A DNA stretch of 64,000 nucleotides, from positions 310,001 to 374,000 of the forward strand of contig NZ_BCZA01000003.1 in assembly GCF_001598475.1 (NCBI RefSeq), written 5' to 3'. Shown here one piece after another: positions 37,287 to 47,815 of the stretch. The notes beneath the pieces are model-generated. The model was given only the letters and a program-made list of their open reading frames with translations, did not search any database and had not been told where the DNA came from. The stretch comes from Pantoea agglomerans NBRC 102470 (lineage in GTDB: Bacteria > Pseudomonadota > Gammaproteobacteria > Enterobacterales > Enterobacteriaceae). The position numbers were made by a program, and so were the translations under genes. How positions within the stretch are numbered: the first letter of the stretch is position 1; each line of letters begins with the position of its first letter.

Positions 37287-37778
37287 TTAATCGCGGAAGT
37301 TTTTAAACTGGAAGGGCTGCCCCAGATTGCTGCCGCGCACGATTGCCATCGCACCCTGCAAATCATCACGCGCTTTGCCGGTTACACGCAATGCTTCACC
37401 CTGAATCTGGGTCTGCACTTTCAGCTTGCTGTCTTTGATCAGCTTCACCAGCTTCTTCGCCACGTCGCTTTCAATGCCTTTTTTCAGTTTGGCATCGACC
37501 GCCCAGCTTTTGCCGCTGTGCTCAATCTCTTCCGGCACCTCTAAAGCACCGCCTTCAATCCCGCGCTTCAGTAACTTCTCACGCAAAATATCCACCAGCT
37601 GCTTAACCTGAAAATCGGACTCGCTGGTGATTTTGATGGTTTCATTCTTTTCGTTGAGCTCAAACTCGGCGCTCACGTTGCGGAAATCGAAGCGGGTAGA
37701 CACTTCACGGTTGGCATTTTCCACCGCATTGCGAATTTCCTGCAGATCGACTTCTGAAACGATATCGAAAGATGGCAT
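37287..37778 (-). CDS. yajQ: YajQ family cyclic-di-GMP/nucleotide-binding protein
   Basis: The 163-residue protein ([20 protein letters not shown]) has the two-domain YajQ fold, with conserved STRFDFRN and a C-terminal [18 protein letters not shown] segment. Members bind cyclic-di-GMP in Xanthomonas and nucleic acids or tRNA in other work; the role here is by orthology only. The start at 37778 has GAAGAAGAG upstream; an eleven-codon extension is not conserved. It is divergent from panE. Confidence 0.95.
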   Translation of the reverse strand: MPSFDIVSEVDLQEIRNAVENANREVSTRFDFRNVSAEFELNEKNETIKITSESDFQVKQLVDILREKLLKRGIEGGALEVPEEIEHSGKSWAVDAKLKKGIESDVAKKLVKLIKDSKLKVQTQIQGEALRVTGKARDDLQGAMAIVRGSNLGQPFQFKNFRD

Positions 37779-37913
37779 CTCTTCTTCTCCTGACGCTAAA
37801 GTGACATGCATAATACGCGTCTTAAGGTGCTAAATAAAATCAGGCTGCACACAACGCTATAATGAAAGTGTGACAGTAAATAATAGATGGATAGCCCGCC
37901 AGCGGGAGGCAGC

Positions 37914-38834
37914 ATGAAAATTACCGTGTTAGGTTGCGGTGCTCTGGGTCAGATCTGGATGACAACCCTTGCCCGCCAGGGACATGAGGTGCAGGGATGG
38001 TTGCGGGTGCCGCAGCCCTACTGTTCTGCCAATGTGATTGATCCACAGGGTAACATTTCGAACCGCACGTTTATCGCCAACGATCCGCTGTTTCTGGCAG
38101 AAAGCCAGCTGCTGCTGGTCACGCTCAAAGCCCCGCAGGTCTCGCCCGCGGTGAAAAACCTGGAAAGCGTGCTGCCAGAAAACTGCCCGGTGCTCCTGCT
38201 GCACAACGGCATGGGGACGCTGGAAGAGCTGAAAGGACTGACTCAGCCGCTGCTGCGAGGCGTCACCACCCATGCGGCGATGCGCGATGGCACCGTTATC
38301 AAACACATAGCCAGTGGCATCACCCACATCGGCCCCGGTAACCGCAAAAGCGCCGCTTACAGCGATCTCGCCGATATCCTGCATCATGCCCTGCCTGACG
38401 TCGCCTGGCATGACAACATCCGGGCGGCCTGCTGGCGCAAGCTGGCAGTGAACTGCATCATCAATCCGCTAAGCGTGGAGTATGAGTGCCAGAACGGTGC
38501 CCTGCGCGCTTATCCTGAGCAGATCGCGCAACTGTGCGAAGAGATCAGCTGGGTCATGGAGCGCGAAGGTCAGAACGTTGCCAGCGAAAGCCTGCAGGAC
38601 ATCATCTTCGACGTGATTGAAAGCACCGCGGCCAACACATCTTCGATGCTGCAGGACATACGCGCCCAGCGTCTTACCGAAATCGACTATATCAGCGGTT
38701 TTCTGCTGCGCCGCGCCCGGACGCACGGCCTGGTGCTGACGGAGAATACCCGTCTGTATGACATTGTAAAACGCAAGGAGTCCCATTATGACCGCGAACG
38801 CATCAGTGCTGGTTTGCCTGGCACATGGCAGTGA
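37914..38834 (+). CDS. panE: 2-dehydropantoate 2-reductase PanE
   Basis: The 306-residue NADPH enzyme begins [20 protein letters not shown] with the Rossmann motif GCGALG (residues 7-12). The catalytic Lys lies in [17 protein letters not shown] and Asn/Glu residues follow. It reduces ketopantoate to pantoate for coenzyme A synthesis. GGGAGG precedes the ATG at 37914. The 3' end overlaps yajL by 47 bases, the usual E. coli arrangement with a long overlap. Confidence 0.96.
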   Translation: MKITVLGCGALGQIWMTTLARQGHEVQGWLRVPQPYCSANVIDPQGNISNRTFIANDPLFLAESQLLLVTLKAPQVSPAVKNLESVLPENCPVLLLHNGMGTLEELKGLTQPLLRGVTTHAAMRDGTVIKHIASGITHIGPGNRKSAAYSDLADILHHALPDVAWHDNIRAACWRKLAVNCIINPLSVEYECQNGALRAYPEQIAQLCEEISWVMEREGQNVASESLQDIIFDVIESTAANTSSMLQDIRAQRLTEIDYISGFLLRRARTHGLVLTENTRLYDIVKRKESHYDRERISAGLPGTWQ

Positions 38835-39384
38835 AGAAACCGAAGCTGTCACCACTATCGACCTGCTGGTACGGGCCGGGCTGAACGTCGTCACCGCCAG
38901 CGTCGAAAGCGACGGCAACCGGGAGATCGTCTGCTCACGCGGTGTTCGTCTGCTGGCTGACGTGACGCTGGTTGAAGTCGCCGACAATGATTTCGCCGCC
39001 ATCGTCCTGCCCGGCGGCCTGAAAGGCGCCGAAACCTTCCGTGACAGTCCGCTGTTAGTCGAAACGGTACGCCAGTTTCACCTCAATGAAAGGATCGTCG
39101 CCGCTATCTGCGCAGCAGCAGGCACGGTACTCATCCCCCACGATCTCTTCCCGGTCGGTAACATGACCGGCTTTCCCGGCTTAAAAGAGACCATTCCGTC
39201 AGACAAGTGGATGGAGCGGCGTGTGGTCTGGGATCCCCGCGTCAATCTGCTGACCAGCCAGGGGCCTGGCACGGCAATGGATTTTGCGCTGAAACTGATC
39301 GATCTGCTGGTGGGAAAAGAGATGGCGCGCGAGGTGGCCGCACAGCTGGTGCTGGCTCCCGGCATTTATGACTATCAGGCGTAA
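38788..39384 (+). CDS. yajL: Protein deglycase/chaperone YajL (DJ-1 family)
   Basis: The 198-residue DJ-1/PfpI protein has the nucleophile elbow AAICAAAG with Cys108 and a conserved Glu in GSEETEA near residue 16. YajL protects thiols against oxidative stress and has been described as a chaperone and a deglycase; the latter is debated. AAGGAG lies just before the ATG at 38788, inside the panE frame. It is translated from the panE transcript. Confidence 0.95.
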   Translation: MTANASVLVCLAHGSEETEAVTTIDLLVRAGLNVVTASVESDGNREIVCSRGVRLLADVTLVEVADNDFAAIVLPGGLKGAETFRDSPLLVETVRQFHLNERIVAAICAAAGTVLIPHDLFPVGNMTGFPGLKETIPSDKWMERRVVWDPRVNLLTSQGPGTAMDFALKLIDLLVGKEMAREVAAQLVLAPGIYDYQA

Positions 39385-39464
39385 ACACGCTGAGTTAAAA
39401 CGCTCTGTTTAAGGCAATGCAGCCAGTCAGACCTGAACAGGCGCTGACTGGCTCTGGGGCGTCA

Positions 39465-40913
39465 CTACGGGCGGTAGACTTTCACGTTTTTAAAGCCCTG
39501 CTCATGCAGATAGAGTGCCTGCAGACGGCTCATCACACCACGATCGCAGTAGAGCAACCAGGTCCGGTTCTGATCGAGATCGCCAAACTGCGTACTGAGT
39601 TTGTAGAACGGCAGCGATTTCACTTCCGTAGCTTTCAGTGCCAGAGGCTTCTCTTCCTGCTCATCAATAGAGCGGATATCCAGCACCACGTCGTTCTCGC
39701 TCAGCAGGGCGACGGTCTCAACTTCAACCACCTCCTCTTCTGTCTGCTCAGCGATGGTACGGATATCGACGTTGGTCGCCTCTTCAATGACCCGATCCAG
39801 AATCGTGAAGTCGAAATTCTGCTCTTCAGCCTCGATCTTCTCTTTCACCGCTTTCACGGTCGGGCTTTTTGAGATGACACCGCAATATTCCGGCATGGTA
39901 CTGGCGAAATCTTCGGTGCCAATCTCACGGGCAATCCTGATGATGTGCTCTTTGTCATGAGAGATCAGCGGACGCAGAATCAGCGTATCAGAGGCGTTAT
40001 CAATCAGGCGCAGGTTGGTCAGCGTCTGGCTCGACACCTGACCCACCGCTTCACCGGTAACCAGTGCCTGCACGCCGTAGCGCTCAGCAATCGTCGAAGC
40101 GGCACGCACCATCATGCGCTTCAGCACCACGCCCATCTGACCGTCATCCACTTTTTCGAGGATCTCACCCACTACCGGCTCAAAATTGATCGCCACGAAC
40201 CGCACGCGGTGTGAACGACCAAAACGATTCCACAGATAGTGCGCAACCTGACGGACGCCAATCTCATGGGCGGCACCGCCAAGATTAAAGAAGCAGTAAT
40301 GTACGCGACTGCCGCGACGCAGCAGCATATAGCTGGAGACGCCGGAGTCAAAGCCACCGGAAATCAGCGACAGCACATCTTCCTGCGTGCCGATCGGGAA
40401 ACCGCCCAGACCTTCGTAGCGCGCAGTCACCAGCGTCAGACGATTCTCTTCAACTTCAAGATTCACTGTAACGTCCGGGTTTTTAAGCTGTACGCGGGCG
40501 CTTTCAATATGCTGATTCAGACCACCGCCAACATAGCGCTCCACATCCTGTGAACTGAAGCTATGCTTACCACGACGCTTAACACGCACGCAGAAGCTCT
40601 TCCCTTCAAGGCTGTCGCGATACTGCACTAAAGTCTGTTCAAAGATGTGATGAATATCGGTGTACTCACGATCTTCAACCGCTAAAACGTGATGAATCCC
40701 CGGAATGCGCGTCAGCTCATCGGGAATAATGTCCCGCAGCACCGGATTTTTCGAACGCACTTCAATGTGATCCCAGTGACGCACAACGGCGATTTCGTCG
40801 CTAACGGTTTTCAGGACGTTGCGGATATTGCTGGCAAGAATCTTGATAAAGCGCAAACGCACCGACGGACTCTTGATGGTGATTTCAGGAAATAACTTGA
40901 TGATAAACTTCAT
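39465..40913 (-). CDS. thiI: tRNA 4-thiouridine synthase/sulfurtransferase ThiI
   Basis: The 482-residue protein has an N-terminal ferredoxin-like plus THUMP region, the PP-loop SGGFDS near residues 190-195, and a C-terminal rhodanese domain with the active Cys in [11 protein letters not shown] partner Cys is visible in [11 protein letters not shown]. It adds sulfur to U8 of tRNA and supplies the thiamine thiazole sulfur. The rhodanese domain, present only in the enterobacterial-type protein, is intact. It is divergent from xseB. Confidence 0.97.
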   Translation of the reverse strand: MKFIIKLFPEITIKSPSVRLRFIKILASNIRNVLKTVSDEIAVVRHWDHIEVRSKNPVLRDIIPDELTRIPGIHHVLAVEDREYTDIHHIFEQTLVQYRDSLEGKSFCVRVKRRGKHSFSSQDVERYVGGGLNQHIESARVQLKNPDVTVNLEVEENRLTLVTARYEGLGGFPIGTQEDVLSLISGGFDSGVSSYMLLRRGSRVHYCFFNLGGAAHEIGVRQVAHYLWNRFGRSHRVRFVAINFEPVVGEILEKVDDGQMGVVLKRMMVRAASTIAERYGVQALVTGEAVGQVSSQTLTNLRLIDNASDTLILRPLISHDKEHIIRIAREIGTEDFASTMPEYCGVISKSPTVKAVKEKIEAEEQNFDFTILDRVIEEATNVDIRTIAEQTEEEVVEVETVALLSENDVVLDIRSIDEQEEKPLALKATEVKSLPFYKLSTQFGDLDQNRTWLLYCDRGVMSRLQALYLHEQGFKNVKVYRP

Positions 40914-41148
40914 GGCGGCGACACAGCTTCGTTGGGCAAATAAGTGCTAAAACAGGCAGCACTTAGCTGGTAAAATCACAAAATTGCGGGCTGCAAGGCG
41001 CAACCGCATCCGAGGCGCGGGAGTATATCACCTTTGTCAGGTGACTGCTTCTTCATCAGCCGCCGCATTGATTATTTTGCTAATCATAGGGTCTCAGCTA
41101 CCATGACCGATTGCGAGATAATGTCCCAACCGTGAGTCGACACGAAAT

Positions 41149-41391
41149 ATGCCGAAAAAAGCCGAACAGCCAGCCAGCTTTGAAACGTCATTGCAGCAGC
41201 TGGAGCAGATTGTCAGCCGTCTGGAAAGTGGTGAACTGCCGCTGGAAGAAGCCCTGAACGAATTTGAGCGCGGCGTGCAGCTGGCGCGGACTGGCCAGCA
41301 GACGCTGCAGCAGGCTGAACAGCGGGTCCGTATTCTGCTGAACGATGATAAAGATGCCGACCTCACTGCTTTCACGCCGGAAAACAGCTAA
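41149..41391 (+). CDS. xseB: Exodeoxyribonuclease VII small subunit
   Basis: The 80-residue small subunit ([20 protein letters not shown]) is a two-helix coiled-coil protein that binds XseA. The motif [21 protein letters not shown] (residues about 24-44) is conserved. Its TAA overlaps the ispA ATG by one base, heading the xseB-ispA-dxs operon. Confidence 0.97.
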   Translation: MPKKAEQPASFETSLQQLEQIVSRLESGELPLEEALNEFERGVQLARTGQQTLQQAEQRVRILLNDDKDADLTAFTPENS

Positions 41392-42290
41392 TGGATTTCG
41401 CCCGATTACTCGACGCGTATCAGCAGCAGGTTAATGCCGCGCTGACGCGTTTTATAGAGCCACTTCCTTTTCAGAGTTCTCCTCTGGTGAATGCCATGCA
41501 TTATGGGGCATTATTAGGCGGTAAACGCCTGCGTCCTTTTCTGGTCTACGCTACCGGCGAAATGCTCCACGCCGACCCGGCGAGTCTGGATGCCCCCGCC
41601 GCCGCGGTTGAATGCATTCATGCGTACTCTCTGATTCATGACGATCTCCCCGCAATGGACGATGATACACTGCGTCGCGGGCAGCCAACCTGTCACATTA
41701 AATATGGCGAAGATACCGCGATTCTGGCGGGCGACGCCCTGCAGACGCTGGCCTTTTCAATTCTGGCCGACCAGGCGATGCCCGGTGTCAGCGCTGAATA
41801 TCGTCTGATGATGCTCTCTGAACTGGCGAAAGCCAGCGGCGTGGCCGGCATGTGTGGCGGACAGGCGCTTGATTTAGCGGCGGAAGGTAAATCTGTGGAT
41901 CTGGACCAGCTGGAGCAGATCCATCGTCATAAAACCGGCGCGCTGATCCGTTCAGCGGTACGGTTAGGCGCCTTAACGGCGGGCGATGCTGGCCGGGAAG
42001 CCCTGCCGCTGCTCGACCGCTATGCAGAGGCCATTGGTCTCGCGTTTCAGGTGCAGGACGACATTCTGGATGTGATCGGTGACACAGCGGTGATCGGAAA
42101 ACGCCAGGGTGCCGATCAGCATCTGGGAAAAAGCACCTATCCTTCACTGTTAGGCCTTGAAAATGCCCAAGCTAAAGCGCGGGATTTGTATCAGGAAGCA
42201 CTTGATACGTTAGAAATGCTCGCTGCGCACTCTTATAACACTACAGCACTGCAGGCGCTGGCGAGCTTCATAATTGAACGCGACAAATAA
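41391..42290 (+). CDS. ispA: Farnesyl diphosphate synthase IspA
   Basis: The 299-residue prenyl synthase has the first aspartate-rich motif in [18 protein letters not shown] (near residues 81-98) and the second in [11 protein letters not shown]. Residues before the first motif suit C15 product length. It condenses DMAPP/IPP to FPP for quinones, undecaprenol and haem O (cyoE). Nineteen bases separate it from dxs, its pathway partner upstream in the route. Confidence 0.97.
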   Translation: MDFARLLDAYQQQVNAALTRFIEPLPFQSSPLVNAMHYGALLGGKRLRPFLVYATGEMLHADPASLDAPAAAVECIHAYSLIHDDLPAMDDDTLRRGQPTCHIKYGEDTAILAGDALQTLAFSILADQAMPGVSAEYRLMMLSELAKASGVAGMCGGQALDLAAEGKSVDLDQLEQIHRHKTGALIRSAVRLGALTAGDAGREALPLLDRYAEAIGLAFQVQDDILDVIGDTAVIGKRQGADQHLGKSTYPSLLGLENAQAKARDLYQEALDTLEMLAAHSYNTTALQALASFIIERDK

Positions 42291-42309
42291 CTTCCATAAT
42301 GAGTCTCTG

Positions 42310-44175
42310 ATGAGTTTTGATATTGCTAAATACCCGACACTGGCGCTGGCAAACACGGTTCAGGAGCTGCGCGCCCTGCCGAAAGAGAAGTTGCCTGCGC
42401 TCTGTGATGAACTGCGTCAGTATCTGTTAGACAGTGTAAGCCGCTCCAGCGGCCATTTTGCGTCGGGTCTGGGCGTGGTCGAACTGACGGTCGCGCTGCA
42501 TTATGTCTATAACACCCCCTTCGACCATCTGGTATGGGATGTGGGTCATCAGGCTTATCCCCATAAAATTCTGACCGGTCGCCGCGATCGCATCGGTACG
42601 ATTCGTCAGAAAAATGGCGTACACCCGTTTCCATGGCGCGGCGAAAGTGAATATGACGTATTGAGCGTCGGTCACTCGTCAACCTCCATCAGTGCCGGTC
42701 TCGGCATGGCCGCGGCGGCAGAACGTGAAGGTCAGGGTCGTCGCACCGCCTGTATTATTGGCGATGGCGCCATCACCGCTGGCATGGCGTTTGAAGCGAT
42801 GAACCATGCCGGTGATATCAAGCCGGACATGCTGGTGATCCTCAACGACAACGAGATGTCGATCTCCGAAAACGTCGGCGCGCTGAATAACCGTCTGGCG
42901 CAGATCCTGTCGGGTAAAACCTATGCGCGACTGCGCGAAGGCAGCAAGCGTGTGCTGACCAGCCTGCCACCGATCAAAGAGCTGGTAAGACGCACCGAAG
43001 AGCATCTCAAAGGCATGGTCGTGCCGGGTACGCTGTTTGAAGAGCTGGGCTTTAATTATATCGGCCCGGTAGATGGTCACGATGTGCTGACGCTGGTCAA
43101 TACACTGAGCAACATGCGCAGCCTGAAAGGGCCGCAGTTCCTGCATATCATGACGAAGAAAGGCAAAGGCTACGCCCCGGCAGAGGAAGATCCGATTGCC
43201 TGGCACGCCGTGCCTAAATTCGATCCTGCGATTGGCGAACTGCCAAAAAGCGCGGAAGGCCTGCCGAGCTACTCTAAAATCTTCGGTAACTGGCTGTGCG
43301 AAATGGCCGCCGACGATCCGAAACTGATGGCGATTACGCCAGCAATGCGCGAAGGCTCCGGCATGGTGGCCTTCTCACGCGAATTCCCGAAACAATATTT
43401 TGATGTGGCAATCGCCGAGCAGCACGCCGTGACCTTCGCTGCCGGTATGGCGATTGGCGGCTATAAACCGATTGTTGCTATCTACTCCACCTTCCTGCAG
43501 CGCGCCTACGATCAGCTGATCCATGACGTCGCCATCCAGAAACTGCCGGTCCTGTTTGCTATCGATCGCGGCGGTATTGTTGGCGCGGATGGTCAGACTC
43601 ACCAGGGCGCGTTTGATCTCGCCTATCTGCGCTGCGTGCCGGATATGGTGATCATGACCCCCAGCGATGAAAATGAGTGTCGGCAGATGCTCTACACCGG
43701 CTATCACTATCAGGATGGTCCAAGTGCAGTGCGCTATCCGCGCGGTACCGGTGTGGGTACGCCACTGGCACCGCTGCAGAGCCTGCCGCTGGGTAAAGCC
43801 GTGGTGAAACGTCAGGGTGAAAAGCTGGCGATTCTGAATTTCGGCACCCTGTTGCCGGAAGCAGCCGCCACGGCGGAAGCACTGAATGCGACTCTGGTCG
43901 ACATGCGCTTTGTGAAGCCGCTGGATGAGGCGCTGATCGCCGAGCTCGCCGCCACGCACGACTCGCTGATTACGCTGGAAGAAGGCGCCATCAAAGGCGG
44001 TGCCGGCAGTGGCGTCAATGAATTTGTTATGGCGAAACGTCTGGCTGTTCCGGTGCTGAACATCGGTCTGCCTGATGAGTTCATCCCGCAGGGGACGCAG
44101 GACGAAGTGCGTCATGACTATCTGCTGGACGCGGAGGGCATTCAGCAGCAGATCGCCCGCTGGCTGGCGCAGTAA
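42310..44175 (+). CDS. dxs: 1-deoxy-D-xylulose-5-phosphate synthase
   Basis: The 621-residue thiamine-diphosphate enzyme begins [20 protein letters not shown]. It has the cofactor motif [18 protein letters not shown]...NDN, the conserved His in [10 protein letters not shown], and the catalytic Glu region in [17 protein letters not shown]. It starts the MEP isoprenoid pathway from pyruvate and glyceraldehyde phosphate and also feeds thiamine and pyridoxal synthesis. The start at 42310 is set by homology, since an upstream extension overlaps ispA. Confidence 0.97.
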   Translation: MSFDIAKYPTLALANTVQELRALPKEKLPALCDELRQYLLDSVSRSSGHFASGLGVVELTVALHYVYNTPFDHLVWDVGHQAYPHKILTGRRDRIGTIRQKNGVHPFPWRGESEYDVLSVGHSSTSISAGLGMAAAAEREGQGRRTACIIGDGAITAGMAFEAMNHAGDIKPDMLVILNDNEMSISENVGALNNRLAQILSGKTYARLREGSKRVLTSLPPIKELVRRTEEHLKGMVVPGTLFEELGFNYIGPVDGHDVLTLVNTLSNMRSLKGPQFLHIMTKKGKGYAPAEEDPIAWHAVPKFDPAIGELPKSAEGLPSYSKIFGNWLCEMAADDPKLMAITPAMREGSGMVAFSREFPKQYFDVAIAEQHAVTFAAGMAIGGYKPIVAIYSTFLQRAYDQLIHDVAIQKLPVLFAIDRGGIVGADGQTHQGAFDLAYLRCVPDMVIMTPSDENECRQMLYTGYHYQDGPSAVRYPRGTGVGTPLAPLQSLPLGKAVVKRQGEKLAILNFGTLLPEAAATAEALNATLVDMRFVKPLDEALIAELAATHDSLITLEEGAIKGGAGSGVNEFVMAKRLAVPVLNIGLPDEFIPQGTQDEVRHDYLLDAEGIQQQIARWLAQ

Positions 44176-44186
44176 CCTCTCCTCGC

Positions 44187-44210
44187 TGCGCTCCCCCCTC
44201 GGGGAGCGCA
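44187..44210 (+). terminator. Hairpin after dxs, possible terminator
   Basis: TGCGCTCCCC and GGGGAGCGCA form a ten-base stem with a four-base loop. There is no T run, so it may be a 3'-end stabiliser or Rho-associated. Confidence 0.5.
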
Positions 44211-44257
44211 ACATCCTGCTATGCTAAGACCTTTGCACTTTCGCAGGAGCCTCCACC

Positions 44258-45232
44258 ATGAAAACGATTCAACTGGGTACCACCGATCTGCAGGTGTCAC
44301 GTCTCTGTCTTGGCTGCATGACTTATGGCGAGCCCACGCGCGGCAACCATGCCTGGACGCTGCCGGAAGCGAGCAGCCGTCCGCTGATCCAGCAGGCGCT
44401 GAACGCGGGGATCAACTTTTTCGATACCGCCAACAGCTATTCAGATGGCAGCAGCGAAGAGATCCTGGGCCGGGCGCTGAAAGACTTTGCCCGCCGTGAA
44501 GAGATCGTGGTCGCCACCAAAGTCTATTTCCCGCTGACCAATCTGTCACAGGGATTGTCGCGCAAGAATATTCTGCAATCCATTGATGACAGCCTGCAGC
44601 GTCTCGGCATGGAGTATGTCGACCTGCTGCAGATTCACCGCTGGGATTATGAGACGCCGCTGGAAGAGACGCTGGAAGCGCTGCATGAAGTCGTGCAGTC
44701 TGGCAAAGCACGTTATATCGGTGCCTCGTCGATGCACGCCAGTCAGTTTGCCCAGGCGTTGCAGATGCAGTCGGAACAGGGCTGGCATCGCTTTGTCAGC
44801 ATGCAGGATCAGTACAACCTGATTCAGCGCGAAGAGGAGCGTGAAATGCATCCGCTCTGCCTGCAAGAGCAGATTGCCGTGCTGCCGTGGAGTCCGCTGG
44901 CGCGCGGTAAGCTGACCCGCCCGTGGGGGGAAAATACCGCGCGTTCCGCCTCTGACAAAGTGATGGCGTCGCTCTATGACAATACCGAAGAGAATGATGC
45001 CGTGATTGCAGAGCGGCTGGCGCAGGTGGCGGAAGGTAAAGGTGTAACGCGGGCGCAGGTGGCTCTGGCCTGGCTGCTGAGCAAGCCTGCCGTTACGGCG
45101 CCGATTATTGGTGCGTCGCGTGCTGAGCAGTTTGAGGATCTGGTGAAGGCGGTGGATGTCACGCTGAGTGACGAGGAAGTTGCACTGCTGGAAGAGGTCT
45201 ATCAGCCGCATCAGCCGGTAGGATTCGAATAA
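44258..45232 (+). CDS. yajO: Aldo-keto reductase YajO
   Basis: The 324-residue aldo-keto reductase has the catalytic set Asp/Tyr in FFDTANSYSDGSSEEILGRAL and the Lys in VATKVYFP, with His in LLQIHRWD. The NADPH site is near the C-terminus (APIIGASRAEQFEDLV). E. coli YajO has been reported to be linked to 1-deoxyxylulose phosphate metabolism, consistent with its place after dxs, but the substrate is not certain. A GGAG site precedes the ATG. Confidence 0.93.
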   Translation: MKTIQLGTTDLQVSRLCLGCMTYGEPTRGNHAWTLPEASSRPLIQQALNAGINFFDTANSYSDGSSEEILGRALKDFARREEIVVATKVYFPLTNLSQGLSRKNILQSIDDSLQRLGMEYVDLLQIHRWDYETPLEETLEALHEVVQSGKARYIGASSMHASQFAQALQMQSEQGWHRFVSMQDQYNLIQREEEREMHPLCLQEQIAVLPWSPLARGKLTRPWGENTARSASDKVMASLYDNTEENDAVIAERLAQVAEGKGVTRAQVALAWLLSKPAVTAPIIGASRAEQFEDLVKAVDVTLSDEEVALLEEVYQPHQPVGFE

Positions 45233-45245
45233 GGCTGGCAACAAA

Positions 45246-45268
45246 GTGACGCCCTGCCCGGGCGTCAC
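45246..45268. terminator. Hairpin between convergent yajO and pgpA
   Basis: GTGACGCCC and GGGCGTCAC form a nine-base stem with a five-base loop. The T run is poor on both sides, so the call is moderate. Confidence 0.55.
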
Positions 45269-45298
45269 CTTCTGTCGCGGTGTGAAAAGCCCTGGCAG

Positions 45299-45793
45299 TT
45301 AACCCGCCAGCCAGACCCCAAAGCCATACAGCATGGCAGCGGAAATCACGCCAGCAATAATGTCATCCACCATAATGCCCATGCCGCCATGCACATTGCG
45401 GTCAAACCAGCGAATCGGCCACGGCTTCCACATATCAAGAATACGGAACAGCACAAAGCCACCCAGAACCCATTGCCAGCTGTTGACCGGAATCGCCATC
45501 AGCGTGATCCACATGCCGATAAACTCATCCCAGACAATGCTGCCGTGATCGTGTACGCCCATATCTTTGGCGGTGCGATGGCAGAGATAGACGCCAACGC
45601 AGATACCGACCAGCACCACCAGCGAATAGAGATCCTGCGGCAGATAGGTCATCAGCCACCAGAACGGAATGGCCGCCAGCGATCCCATGGTGCCAGGCAC
45701 GACCGGGCTTAATCCGCTGCCGAAACCGGTCGCCAGCAGATGCCAGGGATTGCTCATCCGCAGGCGACTCTTCGCCACGTCGTTATTTAGCAT
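45299..45793 (-). CDS. pgpA: Phosphatidylglycerophosphatase A
   Basis: The 164-residue membrane phosphatase ([20 protein letters not shown]) has the PgpA signature segments [29 protein letters not shown] and DDIIAGV. It removes phosphate from phosphatidylglycerophosphate to make phosphatidylglycerol. The start at 45793 overlaps the thiL stop by 11 bases, as in E. coli. Longer upstream starts fall inside thiL. Confidence 0.95.
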   Translation of the reverse strand: MLNNDVAKSRLRMSNPWHLLATGFGSGLSPVVPGTMGSLAAIPFWWLMTYLPQDLYSLVVLVGICVGVYLCHRTAKDMGVHDHGSIVWDEFIGMWITLMAIPVNSWQWVLGGFVLFRILDMWKPWPIRWFDRNVHGGMGIMVDDIIAGVISAAMLYGFGVWLAG

Positions 45794-46760
45794 CAAAGTG
45801 ATCAAACCCTTTATGACGGAATGTGGCGGGCTTGCCATTATCCAGCAGCGTTAAGCCTTCCGACTCCGGCGCCATCTGTCCGATGCAGGTATAGGGCACG
45901 CCCAGGTGACCCAGCGCCACATCGAGCGCGCCGCGATTGACCTCGGGCACCGTAAAGCAGAGTTCGTAATCTTCTCCGCCACTCAGCGCCCAGCGCAATA
46001 CCTGCTCAGGATCGAAATGATCGCGCAACGCAGCCGAAAGGGGCAACGCATCCAGATTAAGCCGTGCGCCACAGCCGCTGGCTTTCAGCACATGGCCGAG
46101 ATCGGAAATCAGGCCGTCGGAAAGATCCACCGCTGAGGAGGCCAGCGAACGCAGCGCCTGGCCCTGCAGAATGCGCGGCATAGGACGCAGATGACGTTTA
46201 ATCAGCGCTTCATGCACCGCCGGATCGCTGATGCGGCAGTGATGCTGCAGCAGCGCCAGGCCCGCCGCGCTGTCACCCAGCGTACCGGTCACGTAAATCC
46301 AGTCACCCGGCTTCGCGCCTGAACGTTTCAGGGCACGGCCCTGCGGCACCAGACCGTGAATCGCCAGCGTCAGGCTCAGCGGGCCACGGGTGGTGTCGCC
46401 GCCGACCAGCTGCATGTCGTAATATTCCAGCAGTTCAAACAGGCTTTCGCTGAAGGCAGAGAGCCAGCTCTCATCGACCTGCGGCAGCGTTAAGGCCAGT
46501 GTCAGCCACGCAGGGTCGGCGCCCATGGCAGCAAGGTCGCTGAGATTCACAGCCAGGGCTTTGTAACCCAGATCGGCAGGATGGATATCCCTTAAGAAGT
46601 GCACACCCGCGACCAGGGTATCGGTGCTGATCGCCAGCGTCTGTTTTTCCGGCACGCTAAGTAACGCACAATCGTCACCGATGCCGAGTTCGACATCACG
46701 GCGGCTGCGTGTTCTGCGGTTGAAGTAGCGTGCGATGAGTTCAAATTCACCACAAGACAT
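45783..46760 (-). CDS. thiL: Thiamine-monophosphate kinase
   Basis: The 325-residue PurM-like kinase has the N-terminal metal motif GIGDDCALL (near residues 26-34), [11 protein letters not shown], and [10 protein letters not shown]. It phosphorylates thiamine phosphate to thiamine pyrophosphate, the cofactor of Dxs. It follows nusB on the same strand but a strong hairpin terminator stands between them, so an own promoter is likely. pgpA overlaps its end. Confidence 0.96.
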   Translation of the reverse strand: MSCGEFELIARYFNRRTRSRRDVELGIGDDCALLSVPEKQTLAISTDTLVAGVHFLRDIHPADLGYKALAVNLSDLAAMGADPAWLTLALTLPQVDESWLSAFSESLFELLEYYDMQLVGGDTTRGPLSLTLAIHGLVPQGRALKRSGAKPGDWIYVTGTLGDSAAGLALLQHHCRISDPAVHEALIKRHLRPMPRILQGQALRSLASSAVDLSDGLISDLGHVLKASGCGARLNLDALPLSAALRDHFDPEQVLRWALSGGEDYELCFTVPEVNRGALDVALGHLGVPYTCIGQMAPESEGLTLLDNGKPATFRHKGFDHFDAK

Positions 46761-46786
46761 AATTGCGTTCCGCTTAACCCTTCATG

Positions 46787-46811
46787 AAAAAAGGCCGGCA
46801 AGCCGGCCTTT
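46787..46811. terminator. Bidirectional terminator between nusB and thiL
   Basis: GGCCGGC-AA-GCCGGCC flanked by an A run on the left and a T run on the right. On the minus strand it would stop transcription leaving nusB. Confidence 0.85.
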
Positions 46812-46815
46812 TTGT

Positions 46816-47235
46816 TTATTTGCGATTGGGTCGAATTTGTGGACCGGCTTTATCAAGCACGCCGTTAACAAATTTATGACTGTCTTCGGCACCGAAGACT
46901 TTCGCCAGCTCAATCCCTTCGTTGATGGCCACTTTATAAGGCACATCATTACGTTTGCTCAGCTCATACAGCGAGATGCGCAGGATAGCTTTTTCTACCT
47001 GGCCCAGCTCTTCGAGCTGACGCGACAGATAGGGCTTCATCAGTCCATCCAGATACGCACTGTTGGTCGCCACACCGGACAGCAGTTCGCGGAAGTAGGT
47101 AATGTCGACGTCTTTGACGTCCTGTTCCGCCAGAAACTGGTATTCCACATCGGCAATGTCGTTATTCGACAACTGCCAGGAGTAAAGCGCCTGAACAGCG
47201 CACTCACGGGCGCGACGACGAGCAGCAGGTTTCAC
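46816..47235 (-). CDS. nusB: Transcription antitermination factor NusB
   Basis: The 139-residue helical protein ([20 protein letters not shown]) has the Arg-rich N-terminus that binds boxA RNA and the C-terminal [23 protein letters not shown] segment. It acts with S10 (NusE) in rRNA antitermination. It lies 19 bases after ribH on the same strand. Confidence 0.97.
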   Translation of the reverse strand: MKPAARRRARECAVQALYSWQLSNNDIADVEYQFLAEQDVKDVDITYFRELLSGVATNSAYLDGLMKPYLSRQLEELGQVEKAILRISLYELSKRNDVPYKVAINEGIELAKVFGAEDSHKFVNGVLDKAGPQIRPNRK

Positions 47236-47254
47236 AAAATTCCCCTTACAAAAA

Positions 47255-47725
47255 TCAGGCTTTAATGGCTTTCAATACGTTGATCATTTCGAGCGCAGTC
47301 AGAGCCGCTTCAGCACCTTTGTTACCCGCTTTGGTGCCGGCACGCTCAATGGCCTGCTCGATGCTTTCAGTGGTCAGCACGCCAAACGCGACAGGAATCT
47401 CGCTGTTCATGGCAACGCTGGCGATACCGGAGCTGGCTTCACCCGCCACATATTCGAAGTGCGCAGTGCCACCACGAATAACCGTACCGAGTGCGATAAT
47501 CGCATCATATTTGCCGGTGTTGGCCAGCGCGCGTGCTGCCAGAGGCAGTTCGTATGCACCAGGCACCCAGACTACGGTGATATTGTCATCTTTGACCTGG
47601 CCGATACGTTTCAGGGCATCAACTGCGCCATCCAGCAGGCTGTCATTAATGAAGTTGTTAAAACGCGCGATAACGATGGCAACATTGGCCTCAGGCGTTG
47701 CAACAGCAGCTTCGATAACTTTCAT
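47255..47725 (-). CDS. ribH: 6,7-dimethyl-8-ribityllumazine synthase
   Basis: The 156-residue enzyme begins [20 protein letters not shown] and has the substrate motifs [23 protein letters not shown] and [14 protein letters not shown] with the catalytic His. It forms the 60-mer capsid that makes the riboflavin precursor. The start at 47725 has AGGA upstream; 18 codons of upstream frame are not conserved. It follows ribD after 90 bases. The E. coli name is ribE. Confidence 0.97.
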   Translation of the reverse strand: MKVIEAAVATPEANVAIVIARFNNFINDSLLDGAVDALKRIGQVKDDNITVVWVPGAYELPLAARALANTGKYDAIIALGTVIRGGTAHFEYVAGEASSGIASVAMNSEIPVAFGVLTTESIEQAIERAGTKAGNKGAEAALTALEMINVLKAIKA

Positions 47726-47815
47726 ACTTATCCTTTCAGGGGTTTGGTTGGCCCCGCGCAGGGGGGCGGATTCTATCATACTCTTGGGCGGCGTGCTCTC
47801 GCTTTTCCGACCGTG

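Noticed and set aside
39422..39452. GCCAGTCAG/CTGACTGGC hairpin between yajL and thiI as terminator
   Set aside because: The stem is good but the loop is long and there is no T run on either strand, so I did not list it.
43375..44214. 279-codon frame antisense to dxs
   Set aside because: It lies wholly inside a clear dxs gene with shadow-type composition.
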